Shown: positions 36,732 to 46,773 of the stretch, piece by piece
How the letters are laid out: the number at the start of each line of letters is the position of its first letter
Numbering within the stretch: the first letter of the stretch is position 1
Source: Hyphococcus sp.
GTDB lineage: Bacteria > Pseudomonadota > Alphaproteobacteria > Caulobacterales > Parvularculaceae
DNA length: 54,548 nucleotides
Assembly: GCA_013002535.1 (NCBI GenBank)
Contig: JABDJK010000069.1
Span: 1-54,548, forward strand
Reading direction: 5' to 3'
The notes under the pieces: model-generated
The model's database searches: none
What the model saw: the letters and a program-made list of their open reading frames with translations, nothing else
What the model was told of the DNA's origin: nothing
Position numbers and translations under genes: made by a program

Positions 36732-37904
36732 ATGGATATCGCGGTCGCAGGAGCCGGCATCGCCGGGCTTTCCTGTGCAGCGTTTCTTGCGCGGGACGGC
36801 CATCGGGTTTCGATCTTTGATCAGTTCGATGAACCGGCGCCTATCGGGTCAGGCGTTGTCATACAGTCAACCGGACAGGCGGTACTGTCCCGGCTCGCGT
36901 TACTTGAAAAATTGAAAGAGTTCGGCGCGCCAATCGAGCGCCTTTATGGCGTCGTCGCTGCGTCCGGCCATACCGCACTTGACGTCAGATTGAACACTGG
37001 CGCTGACAATAAGACCGGTGTCGGCATTCACCGCGCATCGCTATTTCACATTCTCTTTGGCGCCGCGCGCGATGCTGGCGTTAATTTTGAAACGGGCAAA
37101 AAAATTATCGGCGCCGGCGATAAATATTTGGAATTTTCGGGCGGCAGCCACAGCCCAGCGTTTGATTTACTGATCGACGCCATGGGGGTTCACTCACCGC
37201 TGATCGAGCGGGAGAAAACGACGCTTGGCTATGGCGCCTTATGGGTGAACGTCACGACGCCGAGGGGTGATGCGTTCCTGCCTCGTTCAATTGAGCAGCG
37301 TTACTATCGTTCCAGCAAAGCGGTTGGCTTGATGCCGATTGGCAAGCCGCCGGGCGCGGCGGCTGAATTGTCGGCATTATTCTGGAATTTGCGCGGCGAC
37401 CATTTTGATGATTGGCGCGCGCATGGTCTAGCATGCTGGAAAGACGAAGTGCTTGCGCTCTGGCCAGCGTTGGCGCCGGTGCTTGAGGAAATTTTAGACG
37501 CCGATCAGTTCGTTTTTGCCCGCTACGCCCACGATGCGATTGCGAGTCCGGTCGAGGGCCGCCTTATTCACATTGGCGACGCTTGGCACGCGGCGAGCCC
37601 GCAATTGGGGCAGGGCGCCAACATGGCGCTCCTCGACGCATTTGCGCTGGCGCGGAGTTTGCGCGAGCATTCCGACTATAACGTGGCGATAAAAACGTTC
37701 CTCAAATTGCGCCATCGTCATGTGCAGCTTTACCAGGCCATGAGCGCCATGTTTACGCCGGTCTATCAATCGGATTCTGAGGTCTTGCCGTTGGTTCGCG
37801 ATGCGCTGGCGGGACCACTCTCGGGCGTCTGGTTTGTTTCGAAGCTGTTGGCGGCTATGGTTTCGGGGACTTTGGGAGCGCCTTCGTTGGAAAACTTAAA
37901 GTAA
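36732..37904 (+). CDS. FAD-dependent monooxygenase (UbiH/PHBH-like)
   Basis: This 390-residue flavoprotein begins with the Rossmann motif DIAVAGAGIAGLSCAAFLAR. It has the GD motif region HIGDAWHAASPQLGQGANMA (about residues 281-300) that binds the FAD pyrophosphate. It belongs to the group of aromatic hydroxylases such as UbiH, salicylate hydroxylase and p-hydroxybenzoate hydroxylase. The substrate cannot be read from sequence. It lies 22 bases after the YqeY gene and may be co-transcribed. Confidence 0.85.
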   Translation: MDIAVAGAGIAGLSCAAFLARDGHRVSIFDQFDEPAPIGSGVVIQSTGQAVLSRLALLEKLKEFGAPIERLYGVVAASGHTALDVRLNTGADNKTGVGIHRASLFHILFGAARDAGVNFETGKKIIGAGDKYLEFSGGSHSPAFDLLIDAMGVHSPLIEREKTTLGYGALWVNVTTPRGDAFLPRSIEQRYYRSSKAVGLMPIGKPPGAAAELSALFWNLRGDHFDDWRAHGLACWKDEVLALWPALAPVLEEILDADQFVFARYAHDAIASPVEGRLIHIGDAWHAASPQLGQGANMALLDAFALARSLREHSDYNVAIKTFLKLRHRHVQLYQAMSAMFTPVYQSDSEVLPLVRDALAGPLSGVWFVSKLLAAMVSGTLGAPSLENLK

Positions 37905-37947
37905 TCAATGCTATTTTCAAATTTGGATCTAGGAGAGGAAATTTGCG

Positions 37948-38331
37948 ATGCCAATGCATCGGAATTGGAAGAATTTGGCGAGCAGTTACGTAGAGTTATC
38001 TAGGAATAATGAGCAGTGGCGGGAATCGCATATGGCAATGGAGGATATTTGCCGATACATCGCATCATCATTTTTACGAAAATCGGTGTTCGGTCTTTCG
38101 TTGCACCACGCACTGTTTGTATCGCAGAGTAATTATGAGTTTTCCGCTCCGCCGGACGTAATTTTTCTGAAGATCGAACCGCTTTCGAATGGCGGAATAG
38201 ATTTCATCAATGAAGATACAAAAATAAAGAGTCGGCAATGGCGTCGTGAAGTGATTGCAAACAACGCGACGCAACGTTTCAAAAGCTTAGTCGATCAATT
38301 TGGCTGCTCATCTGCCACTTTATCTGATTGA
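37948..38331 (+). CDS. Small hypothetical protein
   Basis: I do not recognise this 127-residue protein. Support comes from a strong GGAGAGG site nine bases before the ATG and from the lack of a competing frame. It has no signal peptide or membrane segment. It is rich in Ser, Asn and aromatic residues, with a predicted mixed fold (FGLSLHHALFVSQSNYEF, DVIFLKIEPLSNGGIDF). Base composition is more AT-rich than neighbouring genes, which may indicate recent acquisition. It ends 13 bases from the convergent typA. Confidence 0.6.
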   Translation: MPMHRNWKNLASSYVELSRNNEQWRESHMAMEDICRYIASSFLRKSVFGLSLHHALFVSQSNYEFSAPPDVIFLKIEPLSNGGIDFINEDTKIKSRQWRREVIANNATQRFKSLVDQFGCSSATLSD

Positions 38332-38344
38332 ATATACCAAATTT

Positions 38345-40195
38345 CTATCCGTTTTCCTTCGCTCTTCTCTTCCGCAAATGTGGTTTCAGCGCGATCTTTC
38401 GGAGACGGATTGATTTTGGCGTGACTTCGACGAGCTCATCATCATTGATGTAGGAAATTGCCTGTTCCAAAGTTAGGCGTCGCGGTGGTGTTAGCCGAAC
38501 GGCGTCGTCCTTACCGGCGGCGCGAATATTGGTGAGCTGTTTCGCTTTCAGCGGATTGACGTCGAGGTCGTCAGGTTTCGCATTTTCGCCGACAATCATG
38601 CCCTCGTATACGGCATCGCCCGGCGAGATAAACATGACGCCGCGCTCCTCCAGATTCCAGATTGCGAACGGCACAGCGGCGCCGTCTCCATTGGAAATAA
38701 GGACGCCATTTCGGCGGCCCTGAATGACGCCTTTATGCGGCGCATGCTCAAGATAAGACCGGTTGATGACGCCGGTGCCGCGGGTGTCGGTCAGGAAGTC
38801 GCCGTGATAGCCGATCAGCGCGCGCGCCGGTGCGTGCATGGTAAGCCGTGTTTTCCCGGCGCCCGCCGGTTTCATTTCCACGAGATCCGCTTTGCGCTGC
38901 GAGAGCTTTTCGATAACGACGCCGGAATAATCATCATCAAGATCGATCACGACTTCTTCGATAGGTTCGAGAATGGCGCCGTCTTCATCTTCGCGGGTTA
39001 CGACGCGCGGGCGCGAGACGGCAAGTTCAAATCCTTCGCGGCGCATGTTTTCGATCAGAACGCCGAGCTGTAATTCGCCGCGACCGGCAACATCAAACGC
39101 GTCCTTTGCTTCGGTTTCTGTCACCGTTATTGCAACGTCTCCTTCCGCCTGACGCAGCAATCGGTCGCGGATAACGCGTGATTGAACCTTGTCTCCTTCG
39201 CGTCCGGCGAGTGGAGAGTCGTTAGCAGCGATTGTGACTGACAATGTTGGCGGATCGATCGGTTGCGCAGGCAGGGGCGTCTCAACCGGTAAATCGCAAA
39301 TTGTGTCGGAAACTGATGCTTCGGAAAAACCAGCGATAGCGACGATGTCGCCCGGATGCGCCTCATCGACCGGTTGGCGTTTCAGGCCGCGGAATGCGAG
39401 TACTTTAGTCACCCGCGCCTGTTCAACTTTTTTGCCATCGCGCGACAAGGCTTTCATGGTGACACCAGGTTTTGCAATGCCGGAAACAATCCGGCCCGTC
39501 AGAATCCGGCCAAGATAGGGATCTGCCTCAAGGGTCGTCGCCAGCATGCGGAATGGCTCCGATGTCGCAGTTTTGGTGATATCCGGCGCCGGCGCCCGCG
39601 CGACGATGGTTTCAAAGAGCGGGGTTAGGTTTTCATGCGGATCATCTATCGCCCGCGCCGCCCAACCGTCACGCCCAGCCGCGTACAAGATATCAAAATC
39701 GAGTTGTTCATCACTCGCACCGAGGGCCGCGAATAAATCAAACGTTGCGTCAAGCGCTTCATCAGGCGCGGCGGACGGCCGGTCAACTTTGTTCAATACA
39801 ACGATTGGCTGGAGGCCAAGCGCCAACGCTTTCGAGAGAACGAATTTTGTCTGCGGCATCGGACCTTCGGCGGCGTCAATCAAAAGCAGACAGCCATCGA
39901 CCATGGATAGAATGCGCTCGACCTCGCCGCCGAAATCGGCATGTCCTGGCGTGTCAACGACATTTATACGTACAGCTTCGTCGCGACCCTCCCACAAAAC
40001 GCTTGTGCATTTGGCGAGAATGGTGATCCCTCGTTCACGCTCAATATCATTGGAATCCATGACGCGCTCAGCCATTTCCGCGCCTTCACGGATAGCGCCA
40101 GCCTGGCGCAGCATTTCGTCAACAAGCGTGGTTTTGCCATGATCGACGTGGGCGACAATAGCTATATTCCGGAGTGAATTTGTGCGTTGCGTCAT
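38345..40195 (-). CDS. typA: Ribosome-associated GTPase TypA/BipA
   Basis: This 616-residue translational GTPase has G1 [11 protein letters not shown]3 [14 protein letters not shown] and G4 NKVD, followed by EF-G-like domains and the TypA-specific C-terminus ([21 protein letters not shown], then [18 protein letters not shown]). It acts in ribosome assembly and stress adaptation. The start at 40195 ([20 protein letters not shown]) is typical; an upstream ATG at 40231 adds 12 unlikely residues. Confidence 0.96.
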   Translation of the reverse strand: MTQRTNSLRNIAIVAHVDHGKTTLVDEMLRQAGAIREGAEMAERVMDSNDIERERGITILAKCTSVLWEGRDEAVRINVVDTPGHADFGGEVERILSMVDGCLLLIDAAEGPMPQTKFVLSKALALGLQPIVVLNKVDRPSAAPDEALDATFDLFAALGASDEQLDFDILYAAGRDGWAARAIDDPHENLTPLFETIVARAPAPDITKTATSEPFRMLATTLEADPYLGRILTGRIVSGIAKPGVTMKALSRDGKKVEQARVTKVLAFRGLKRQPVDEAHPGDIVAIAGFSEASVSDTICDLPVETPLPAQPIDPPTLSVTIAANDSPLAGREGDKVQSRVIRDRLLRQAEGDVAITVTETEAKDAFDVAGRGELQLGVLIENMRREGFELAVSRPRVVTREDEDGAILEPIEEVVIDLDDDYSGVVIEKLSQRKADLVEMKPAGAGKTRLTMHAPARALIGYHGDFLTDTRGTGVINRSYLEHAPHKGVIQGRRNGVLISNGDGAAVPFAIWNLEERGVMFISPGDAVYEGMIVGENAKPDDLDVNPLKAKQLTNIRAAGKDDAVRLTPPRRLTLEQAISYINDDELVEVTPKSIRLRKIALKPHLRKRRAKENG

Positions 40196-40256
40196 AGAGC
40201 GCGAGGTGCGCGTTTTTTCAAGAATTAGCAAGGCCCTGCGGCGTTTTCTCCTGTTA

Positions 40257-40286
40257 TTGTCGGAAAATTGTTTTATTTGATATATG
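40257..40286 (+). promoter_or_regulatory. Possible promoter of the TIR-TolB-TPR gene
   Basis: TTGTCG at 40257-40262 and TATATG at 40281-40286 are separated by 18 bases. They lie about 50 bases before the TTG start at 40339. The surrounding sequence is AT-rich. Match to consensus is moderate. Confidence 0.4.
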
Positions 40287-40338
40287 CATCAGCCACTGAC
40301 GCGCAGACCAAACACGAGCGAGAAGGGGGAGGCGAGCT

Positions 40339-42327
40339 TTGGCGCAGATATTCATTAGCTATTCGCGCAGCGATCGCCCTGCGATTGAAAAGCTCTCTGA
40401 CGCCCTGGAAGCGGCCGGTCATGCCGTCTGGTGGGACCGCCACATTCGCGGTGGCGCGGCCTTCGCAAAAGACATTGAAGCCCAGCTTCAAAAAGCTGAC
40501 GCCATCATTGTTGCCTGGTCATCGGATTCAAAAGAGTCAGACTGGGTGAAAGACGAAGCGGTCTTTGCTCGAGACAAAGGCATTTTGATCCCCATCAATC
40601 TTAGCGGCGGCGACGCGCCATTGGGGTTCCGCCAGTATCAGATTATTGATTTTCTTAAATGGAAAGGCGATCCGAAAGATGAACCGGTTCAGTCGCTATT
40701 GAGCGCGATTGCTGATCTCACTGGTGGCGAGGCGCCAGAAAAGGTGGAACCGGCCCCGCCGACACTCATCGACAAGCTGAAAATAAACCCGGCCCTGACG
40801 GCAGGAATTATCGGCGGCGTGATGATGTTGGCGATCGCCGGTTTTTTGTTGATGCGCGAAACATCGCAGGAAGAGCCAGCAGAGCAGGTCGCGGCAGCTG
40901 GGCGATTGCCGGCTCCGAGCGAAGTTTCAATCGGCGTTCTTCCGTTCACGGATATGTCGCCTGAAGGCAATCAGGAATATTTTGCGGACGGCCTCTCGGA
41001 AGAGCTGTTGAACGTATTGGTGCGTATTGAGGGCTTGAAAGTCGCATCGCGGACATCGTCATTTGCCCTAAAAAATGAAATCCTGAATATTGGCGACATC
41101 GCAAAGCGCTTGAAGGTGAACTATGTCCTTGAGGGCAGCGTTCGCAAGATGGATAATCGCATTCGCATTACGGCGCAATTGATTGACGCCCGTGACGACC
41201 GCCATCTCTGGTCAGATACATATGATCGGCATCTGTCCGACATCTTCCGCATTCAAGACGAAATTGCGACCGCCGTTGTCGGCGAATTGCGCGATGAACT
41301 TGGCATGGCGGCGAATGCGCCTGTGGTGATCAAGCCGGCGACAGAAAACATGAGCGCCTACGATATGTATTTGCGTGCCCGCGAAAAATTCATTGCGCGC
41401 GGCACGGCGAATGTGCGCGAAAGTTTGCAGTTGTTTGAACAAGTTGTTGATATGGATCCCGGTTTTGCGCGCGGCTGGGAAGGGCTCGCTGCCGTATACG
41501 CCATCGCGACAAGTTGGGGCATACTTGATCGCGATTACTCTGCGTTATCATTGGTTGCTGCAAAAAAAGCATTAGATCTCGATCCGGAATTATCAATGCC
41601 ATACGCAGTGATGGGGCTGACCTATCGAACGCATTATCCGACGCCGTGGGCGGAATCGATTCAGAATTTGCAAAATGCTATTGAGCGCGACGATAAAAAT
41701 TCGAACGCGTGGCTTTGGCTCGGCATGAATTATATGGCGACCGGCGACGCCGATGCCGCTATCGATGCGTTTAACAATTGTATGGAAATCGATGAAGCGG
41801 CGCGGCTTTGCCGGAAATACCGGTCAATCTCGAATTTGTTCCTTGGAAATGTAGATGAGGCTATGGCTGATGCAGAGGAAAACGCGAAGATCGGATATTT
41901 CGGGGATTTCGACGTTTATATTTCGACGTTTCTTCAGCGCAATGACATCATCACCGCCTATACGGTGTCACGAAACGTCTACTGGTGGGGCGGCTTTCCG
42001 CACTCGGACTATATTGATGCGCTGATCAACCCTGACAACCAGCCCGCCGATCGACTATCAACCTTCGAAAAATGGGGTGAAGCCAACAAAGTCACGGTCT
42101 ATGGTCGAACGAATGTCATGCTCGCCATACGCGCGTATGATAAAATCGATGTTGAGACATTCGATAATGATTACGAAGATCTTTGGTTGCCGCAATTTGC
42201 GCATTTCAGAAAATCAGAAGACTTCATTCGACTAACAGAGGCCCTTGGCCTTGCGGATTATTGGCGCGAAGTCGGCTTCCCATCGCGCTGTCGCGAATTG
42301 CCGGAAGATAAGTTTGAATGTGATTGA
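40339..42327 (+). CDS. TIR domain membrane protein with TolB-like and TPR domains
   Basis: This is a 662-residue protein. Residues 1-120 form a bacterial TIR domain (QIFISYSRSDRP, HAVWWDRHIRGGAAFAKDIE, WSSDSKESDWVKDEA, PLGFRQYQIIDFLKWKG); Glu46 or a neighbour could be the NAD-cleaving Glu, not proven. One membrane helix is at about 153-172. Residues 197-325 match the TolB N-terminal/FlgO-like module (IGVLPFTDMSPEGNQEYFAD, YVLEGSVRKMDNRIRITAQL), which is often found in proteins annotated as adenylate cyclase, but no cyclase domain is present. TPR-like helices fill 340-600. The start is TTG, with GGGGAGG six bases upstream. It is convergent with the TIR-WD40 gene, two bases apart. Signalling role inferred. 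Confidence 0.85.
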   Translation: MAQIFISYSRSDRPAIEKLSDALEAAGHAVWWDRHIRGGAAFAKDIEAQLQKADAIIVAWSSDSKESDWVKDEAVFARDKGILIPINLSGGDAPLGFRQYQIIDFLKWKGDPKDEPVQSLLSAIADLTGGEAPEKVEPAPPTLIDKLKINPALTAGIIGGVMMLAIAGFLLMRETSQEEPAEQVAAAGRLPAPSEVSIGVLPFTDMSPEGNQEYFADGLSEELLNVLVRIEGLKVASRTSSFALKNEILNIGDIAKRLKVNYVLEGSVRKMDNRIRITAQLIDARDDRHLWSDTYDRHLSDIFRIQDEIATAVVGELRDELGMAANAPVVIKPATENMSAYDMYLRAREKFIARGTANVRESLQLFEQVVDMDPGFARGWEGLAAVYAIATSWGILDRDYSALSLVAAKKALDLDPELSMPYAVMGLTYRTHYPTPWAESIQNLQNAIERDDKNSNAWLWLGMNYMATGDADAAIDAFNNCMEIDEAARLCRKYRSISNLFLGNVDEAMADAEENAKIGYFGDFDVYISTFLQRNDIITAYTVSRNVYWWGGFPHSDYIDALINPDNQPADRLSTFEKWGEANKVTVYGRTNVMLAIRAYDKIDVETFDNDYEDLWLPQFAHFRKSEDFIRLTEALGLADYWREVGFPSRCRELPEDKFECD

Positions 42328-42329
42328 TC

Positions 42330-44546
42330 TCAGGCGCGGCGCAGCTTCTGCGTGAAATTCCGCAAGACTGTCACGCGCCATATCCAGCGTAAAAACGCTA
42401 ATACAGTCGCAGGGACGAAAGCCAGAACTGCCCAAAGCGATAACGCTTCAACGGGCAGCGCTGACGCCATCAATACACCAATATATGTGGTCACCAGCAG
42501 CAGCGATAGTACGACGATTGATCCGGCGATTTTATGGTTCTTCGAAAACCAAAAAACGCCTTTTATAAGTAAGGCAATAATCAATAATCCGAATGCTATC
42601 ACGAGGCCCTTAGTCATCAGGAATGCCGCCGCTCCGGGATCGTTTCTGAAGTCCTTGGGTGAGGGAGCTTGCGAAGTTACAAATACAGGCGGCGTATCAA
42701 TTGCAACAGGCAGGTCTATCGCCGATTTGATGTGCCCCATCGTTGCTATCTCTGCGCCAGTCTGAGCGTCCCAGACGCGCGCAGTATTATCACGTGAACC
42801 GCTGATGAGAAGCACGCCATCGCTTGATGAATCAAGGCCGCGCACGCCGTCAGTGTGAGCCTCGATTTCGCGCAACAATTCCTGATCGTTAACGCGCCAA
42901 AGCCTGACAATTGGATCAATGCCGCTGGTTGCGATGACGGCGTCGTTGTCGGCGAACGCGACTGCGAATGCCCGTTCCGCACCGTGATCAAATGTGGCGA
43001 TCCGCTGAAGCGGTTCTGATCGCCATACGCGTATCCGCCCGTTATCCGCAGCCGCGGCGAAAAAGTCGCCGCTATTGGAATACTTAACGTCGTTGCCAGC
43101 GCCGCCAATTGATTGCGCTGACACCCGTCGACCGGTTTCCCAATCCCACAGTCTGACCATGCCGTCGCGCGATGACGAAACTAGCAAACTGCCATCCGGG
43201 TGAAAGTCCACTGACGTAACATCATCGTTATGGCCGCTAAGCGTCCTGATTGCTTCACCGCTTTCCGGGTCCCAAATGATGATGTCATTGTCGCCTCCGG
43301 CGGTCGCAATCACATCGCCGCCGGGATGCCACGCGACGTCATAAATGCTCGCGCGATGTCCTGTTAATTTGAACAGCGGCGTCTCACTCCACACTTGCCA
43401 GACAATTGCAGTGCGATCGCGGGATGCAGTAACGACCCGGCTTGCGTCAGGCGAAAAGTCAGCGCCCCACACCCAACAAAGCGGGCGTTCTTCGTCGTCG
43501 AAATTTTCGCATTCCTTGCGGTGCAACGTGAATTGATTGAGTTCAACGCCGGTTCTTGTGTCCCACATTTTCACAATGGAATCGTCGGATGCAGTAAGGA
43601 GTTTCGTACCGTCTGCGCTGACAGTCACATTGTTGATGTCGGCGCCTTCGACGCCTTTGATTTTCACGCCTTCAAGGGCTGCGGCGTATAATCGTCCTTC
43701 AAGTATTATGGGTGAAATCGCGATCAGGGAAAAAAGAATGAGCGCCACATAAGAACGCGGGATCAGCGCAAGCGAGGCGGCGCCAGCCGCGCGGTCGGCT
43801 TCCAGGGTTCCATAGCGCGACAGGAATGCGAGGACGCCCATGGCGCCAACAAAAAACTTGCGATATTCCGGGAAGACAAAATCGGAACTGTAGGCGAGGG
43901 CGCCAAAGCCAGCAGCGACGAGCAAAGATAACAGCACTGCTTGCGCGTAGAGACCCCAACGCCGTTTCGACCCGGTGGTCGTATATTTGCGCTTCGGCTG
44001 TTTGGCCGGTTTTGGTTTTTTTGGCTTTGGGGATTTCTTCTTTGGTTTGGGTTTTTCATCGACCGGCGCCGGTTCACTTTCTTTTGCGGGCGCTGGTTCC
44101 GGTTGAGGCTCTCTCAACGGGGATGGGCGGCGTGACGCAGCGCCCTGCATGGCGGCGGCGCCCGCTTCGATTGCGTTTACAAATGCTTTCAACGCCGGGT
44201 CATTCATCCGGCCTTTCCAATGGGTCAAGTCCGCCGTCTGAATCTGCCTGAACCCGAGCGGGATATCGACATTGTCAATCAAGGCCGGGAATAGAATTTC
44301 ACGTGCGGCGCCTTCGTCAGCTTCGTCGCAGACAAATCGTGACGCCACGGAATATTTTGACCAGATGACTATAACTGAGCGGGTGTTCTCCAGCGCTTCT
44401 GCGATCTCGGCGCGAAACCCGGCGCCAGTTTTGATTTTCGGATCCCACCATACGTGGAGCCCGCGCTGGGTCAGCGCGTGCGCGATTTTTTCGACCTTGT
44501 CTCGGTCTTCGCGCGAATAAGATATGAATACGTCGTGGCGCCCCAA
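42330..44546 (-). CDS. TIR domain membrane protein with WD40 propeller
   Basis: This is a 738-residue protein. The TIR domain is at about 4-125 (DVFISYSREDRDK, HVWWDPKIKTGAGFRAEI, WSKYSVASRFVCDEAD, PLGFRQIQTADLTHWKG), closely like the neighbouring TIR. A linker at 140-195 is rich in Pro, Lys and Glu. Membrane helices lie near 199-218, 230-245 and 265-283. About seven WD40 blades follow (about 300-620; HRASIYDVAWHPGGDVIATA, SGHNDDVTSVDFHPDGSLLV, DGVLLISGSRDNTARVWD), then two or three C-terminal membrane helices. The start is TTG with GGGGG upstream. The propeller lies between membrane segments, so it may face the periplasm or the cytoplasm depending on helix count. Function unknown. Confidence 0.85.
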   Translation of the reverse strand: MGRHDVFISYSREDRDKVEKIAHALTQRGLHVWWDPKIKTGAGFRAEIAEALENTRSVIVIWSKYSVASRFVCDEADEGAAREILFPALIDNVDIPLGFRQIQTADLTHWKGRMNDPALKAFVNAIEAGAAAMQGAASRRPSPLREPQPEPAPAKESEPAPVDEKPKPKKKSPKPKKPKPAKQPKRKYTTTGSKRRWGLYAQAVLLSLLVAAGFGALAYSSDFVFPEYRKFFVGAMGVLAFLSRYGTLEADRAAGAASLALIPRSYVALILFSLIAISPIILEGRLYAAALEGVKIKGVEGADINNVTVSADGTKLLTASDDSIVKMWDTRTGVELNQFTLHRKECENFDDEERPLCWVWGADFSPDASRVVTASRDRTAIVWQVWSETPLFKLTGHRASIYDVAWHPGGDVIATAGGDNDIIIWDPESGEAIRTLSGHNDDVTSVDFHPDGSLLVSSSRDGMVRLWDWETGRRVSAQSIGGAGNDVKYSNSGDFFAAAADNGRIRVWRSEPLQRIATFDHGAERAFAVAFADNDAVIATSGIDPIVRLWRVNDQELLREIEAHTDGVRGLDSSSDGVLLISGSRDNTARVWDAQTGAEIATMGHIKSAIDLPVAIDTPPVFVTSQAPSPKDFRNDPGAAAFLMTKGLVIAFGLLIIALLIKGVFWFSKNHKIAGSIVVLSLLLVTTYIGVLMASALPVEALSLWAVLAFVPATVLAFLRWIWRVTVLRNFTQKLRRA

Positions 44547-44557
44547 CGCTAACGACC

Positions 44558-44718
44558 CCCGCTAATTACCTTGGCGAAATCCGCCACCCCACGCTCTTTA
44601 GAAACCGGGCTCTCCCCCGTCACTTGGAGCCAATAAAGTGTAGCAAAATCAAAGCCGCGTCACAAATGAAACCGTTAAGTGCATGTCTTTGCGCGCGAAA
44701 ACGCCCGCTAATTAGCGG
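44558..44718. promoter_or_regulatory. Repeated CCCGCTAATTA motif upstream of dnaG
   Basis: CCCGCTAATTA occurs at 44558-44568 and again at 44704-44714. The second copy is part of the perfect 14-base palindrome CCGCTAATTAGCGG (44705-44718). The pair lies in the 273-base divergent gap between the TIR-WD40 gene and dnaG and could be a regulator-binding site. No regulator was identified. Confidence 0.3.
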
Positions 44719-44819
44719 ATTCATTATGTTTGGAACGCTCGGTTGGAGAAAACCTGCGCTTGCGCCACCTTGCTTGCAGCGGCATTAACCATACCTGACC
44801 GCTTGCCAAGAAGTATTGT

Positions 44820-46757
44820 ATGGCCCGTTTCACGCCTGACTTTTTAGATGAATTGAAGTCGCGATTGCGTCCGTCCGACGTCATCGGGCGGTACGTAAAG
44901 TTGAAAAAGCAGGGCAACGAATGGGCTGGGCTGTCCCCATTCACAAACGAAAAGACGCCGTCATTTTTCGTCAATGATCAAAAGGGCTTTTACCACTGTT
45001 TTTCGTCTGGGCAGCATGGCGACATCATTTCGTTCCTGCAGGAGACGCAGAAGCTTTCGTTTCATGAAGCAGTCGAAAGACTGGCGGAAGATGCTGGCCT
45101 GCCATTGCCGGTTGAAACACCGGCGGAGGCTGCGCGCGCCGAACAGGCGAAAGGTCTCGCTGAGGCGTGCGCGGCGGCTGCGGCGTATTTCGCCAACATG
45201 CTTCACCGGTCTGACGGTCGTCACGCCCTTGACTATCTATACAATCGTCAAGTTTCCGACGCGCAGATAGGAAAATTTCAGATTGGGTATGCAACAAACG
45301 GCCGAAACGCACTGAAAGACTATCTGACCATTAAGGGGTTTTCAGATGAAACGTTGATTGAGGCTGGGCTTGTCATCAAACCTGTTGACGGATCAGTAAG
45401 TTATGATCGCTTTCGAAATCGCGTCATGTTCCCAATTACCGGTGCGCGCCAGCGCGTCATTGCCTTTGGCGGTCGGGCGCTTGACCAGAATGCGCGTGCG
45501 AAATACTTGAATTCGCCGGAAACGCCGATTTTTCACAAAGGTTCTGTTCTTTACAACCTCGATACCGCGCGCAGCGCCGCCGCAAAGGACGATGCGTCAA
45601 TTATCGTTTGCGAAGGCTACATGGATGTCATTGCCTTGTGGGGCGCCGGCATAAAGAATGCCGTGGCCCCGCTCGGGACTGCGTTGACAGAAGATCAACT
45701 CGCGTTGCTTTGGCGATCTTCTGATGAGCCGGTTTTGTGTTTTGATGGCGACAAAGCCGGCATTGGCGCTGCCTATCGCGCCGTTGATCGCGCCATGCCG
45801 TTGCTCAAACCCGGCAAGTCGCTTTCGTTTGCATTCCTGCCGGACGGCGAAGACCCGGACGATGTCGTGCGCGCTGGCGGCGCGAGCGCGATGAACACCA
45901 TTGTCGCAGACGCTGAGCCGCTAGTGAATGTTTTGTGGGATCGCGAAATTCAAGTGCGCAAGTTGGACACGCCTGAAAGGCGCGCCGCATTGCGTTCTCA
46001 CCTGCGCGTTTTAGTGAAATCTATCGCCGACAAAGATGTGCGGCTTGCCTACGGCAATGAACTTGGCCGCCGGTTGGATGAACAATTTCAGCCGCCAAAA
46101 CGACAATACCAATCTGGCGGCGTTGGCCGAAATTTCGATGCGCGACGCCAAGGCTTCCGATTCGCGAAGCCGCCGGTGCGCCCAACCCCGGACCTGAAAC
46201 GCCTTGGCGGTCCGTCGAAATGGGCGCGTGAGGCTAGTGTGGTATTGGCGATCGTAAATCACCCGGCAGCGCTGGAACGCTTGGAATCCCTGATATTTGA
46301 GCTGGATTTGACCGACGCCGGCCTCAAAACCTTACTCGGCGAGGCAATATCGGCGATTTCGGCGGATCCGGGCCTTGACAGTCAGGGGCTGAAAAGCCAT
46401 CTCACGCAGACCGGCGCGGCAGGGTCCCTGGAGCGGGTTCTTAATGACCCAGAGCTCTCGAAACAAAGCTTCCTCCGCCCCGACGCAGAAATCGACGAAG
46501 TTGTCCATGGGGTGAGCAACTCCGTGGCGCATCATATTTTTGAATCGGTGCTTAAAAAGGAAGTCGTCCGATCTGCGGCGAATATTTTTACTGACGGCGA
46601 GGAAGAATGGAAAGCGGCGGCGATCGCGCGTGAAGAATTGATCAATCGCAGTAAGGATGACCGGAGCGCTGAAACGAGCGACGAGGATTCCGAAAGTCGA
46701 TTTAACAGCGTGCTCGATCAATGGAAACGCACCGGCGCAGACAAATTCAACCGATAA
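44820..46757 (+). CDS. dnaG: DNA primase DnaG
   Basis: This 645-residue primase makes RNA primers at the fork. The N-terminal domain aligns with CHC2 zinc-binding domains, but the ligands Cys-His-Cys-Cys are replaced by Ser39, Thr42, Cys60 and Ser63 ([14 protein letters not shown] and [13 protein letters not shown]), so the zinc site is probably lost. The RNA polymerase core and TOPRIM domain are intact ([24 protein letters not shown]). The C-terminal helicase-binding domain follows from about residue 470. It is 16 bases upstream of rpoD, the common dnaG-rpoD arrangement. Confidence 0.96.
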   Translation: MARFTPDFLDELKSRLRPSDVIGRYVKLKKQGNEWAGLSPFTNEKTPSFFVNDQKGFYHCFSSGQHGDIISFLQETQKLSFHEAVERLAEDAGLPLPVETPAEAARAEQAKGLAEACAAAAAYFANMLHRSDGRHALDYLYNRQVSDAQIGKFQIGYATNGRNALKDYLTIKGFSDETLIEAGLVIKPVDGSVSYDRFRNRVMFPITGARQRVIAFGGRALDQNARAKYLNSPETPIFHKGSVLYNLDTARSAAAKDDASIIVCEGYMDVIALWGAGIKNAVAPLGTALTEDQLALLWRSSDEPVLCFDGDKAGIGAAYRAVDRAMPLLKPGKSLSFAFLPDGEDPDDVVRAGGASAMNTIVADAEPLVNVLWDREIQVRKLDTPERRAALRSHLRVLVKSIADKDVRLAYGNELGRRLDEQFQPPKRQYQSGGVGRNFDARRQGFRFAKPPVRPTPDLKRLGGPSKWAREASVVLAIVNHPAALERLESLIFELDLTDAGLKTLLGEAISAISADPGLDSQGLKSHLTQTGAAGSLERVLNDPELSKQSFLRPDAEIDEVVHGVSNSVAHHIFESVLKKEVVRSAANIFTDGEEEWKAAAIAREELINRSKDDRSAETSDEDSESRFNSVLDQWKRTGADKFNR

Positions 46758-46773
46758 AGGTTTGAAAGAGATA

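Noticed and set aside
40339-42327. Adenylate cyclase annotation often given to TIR/TolB/TPR proteins
   Set aside because: No class III cyclase catalytic domain is visible; the label comes from shared TolB-like and TPR parts.
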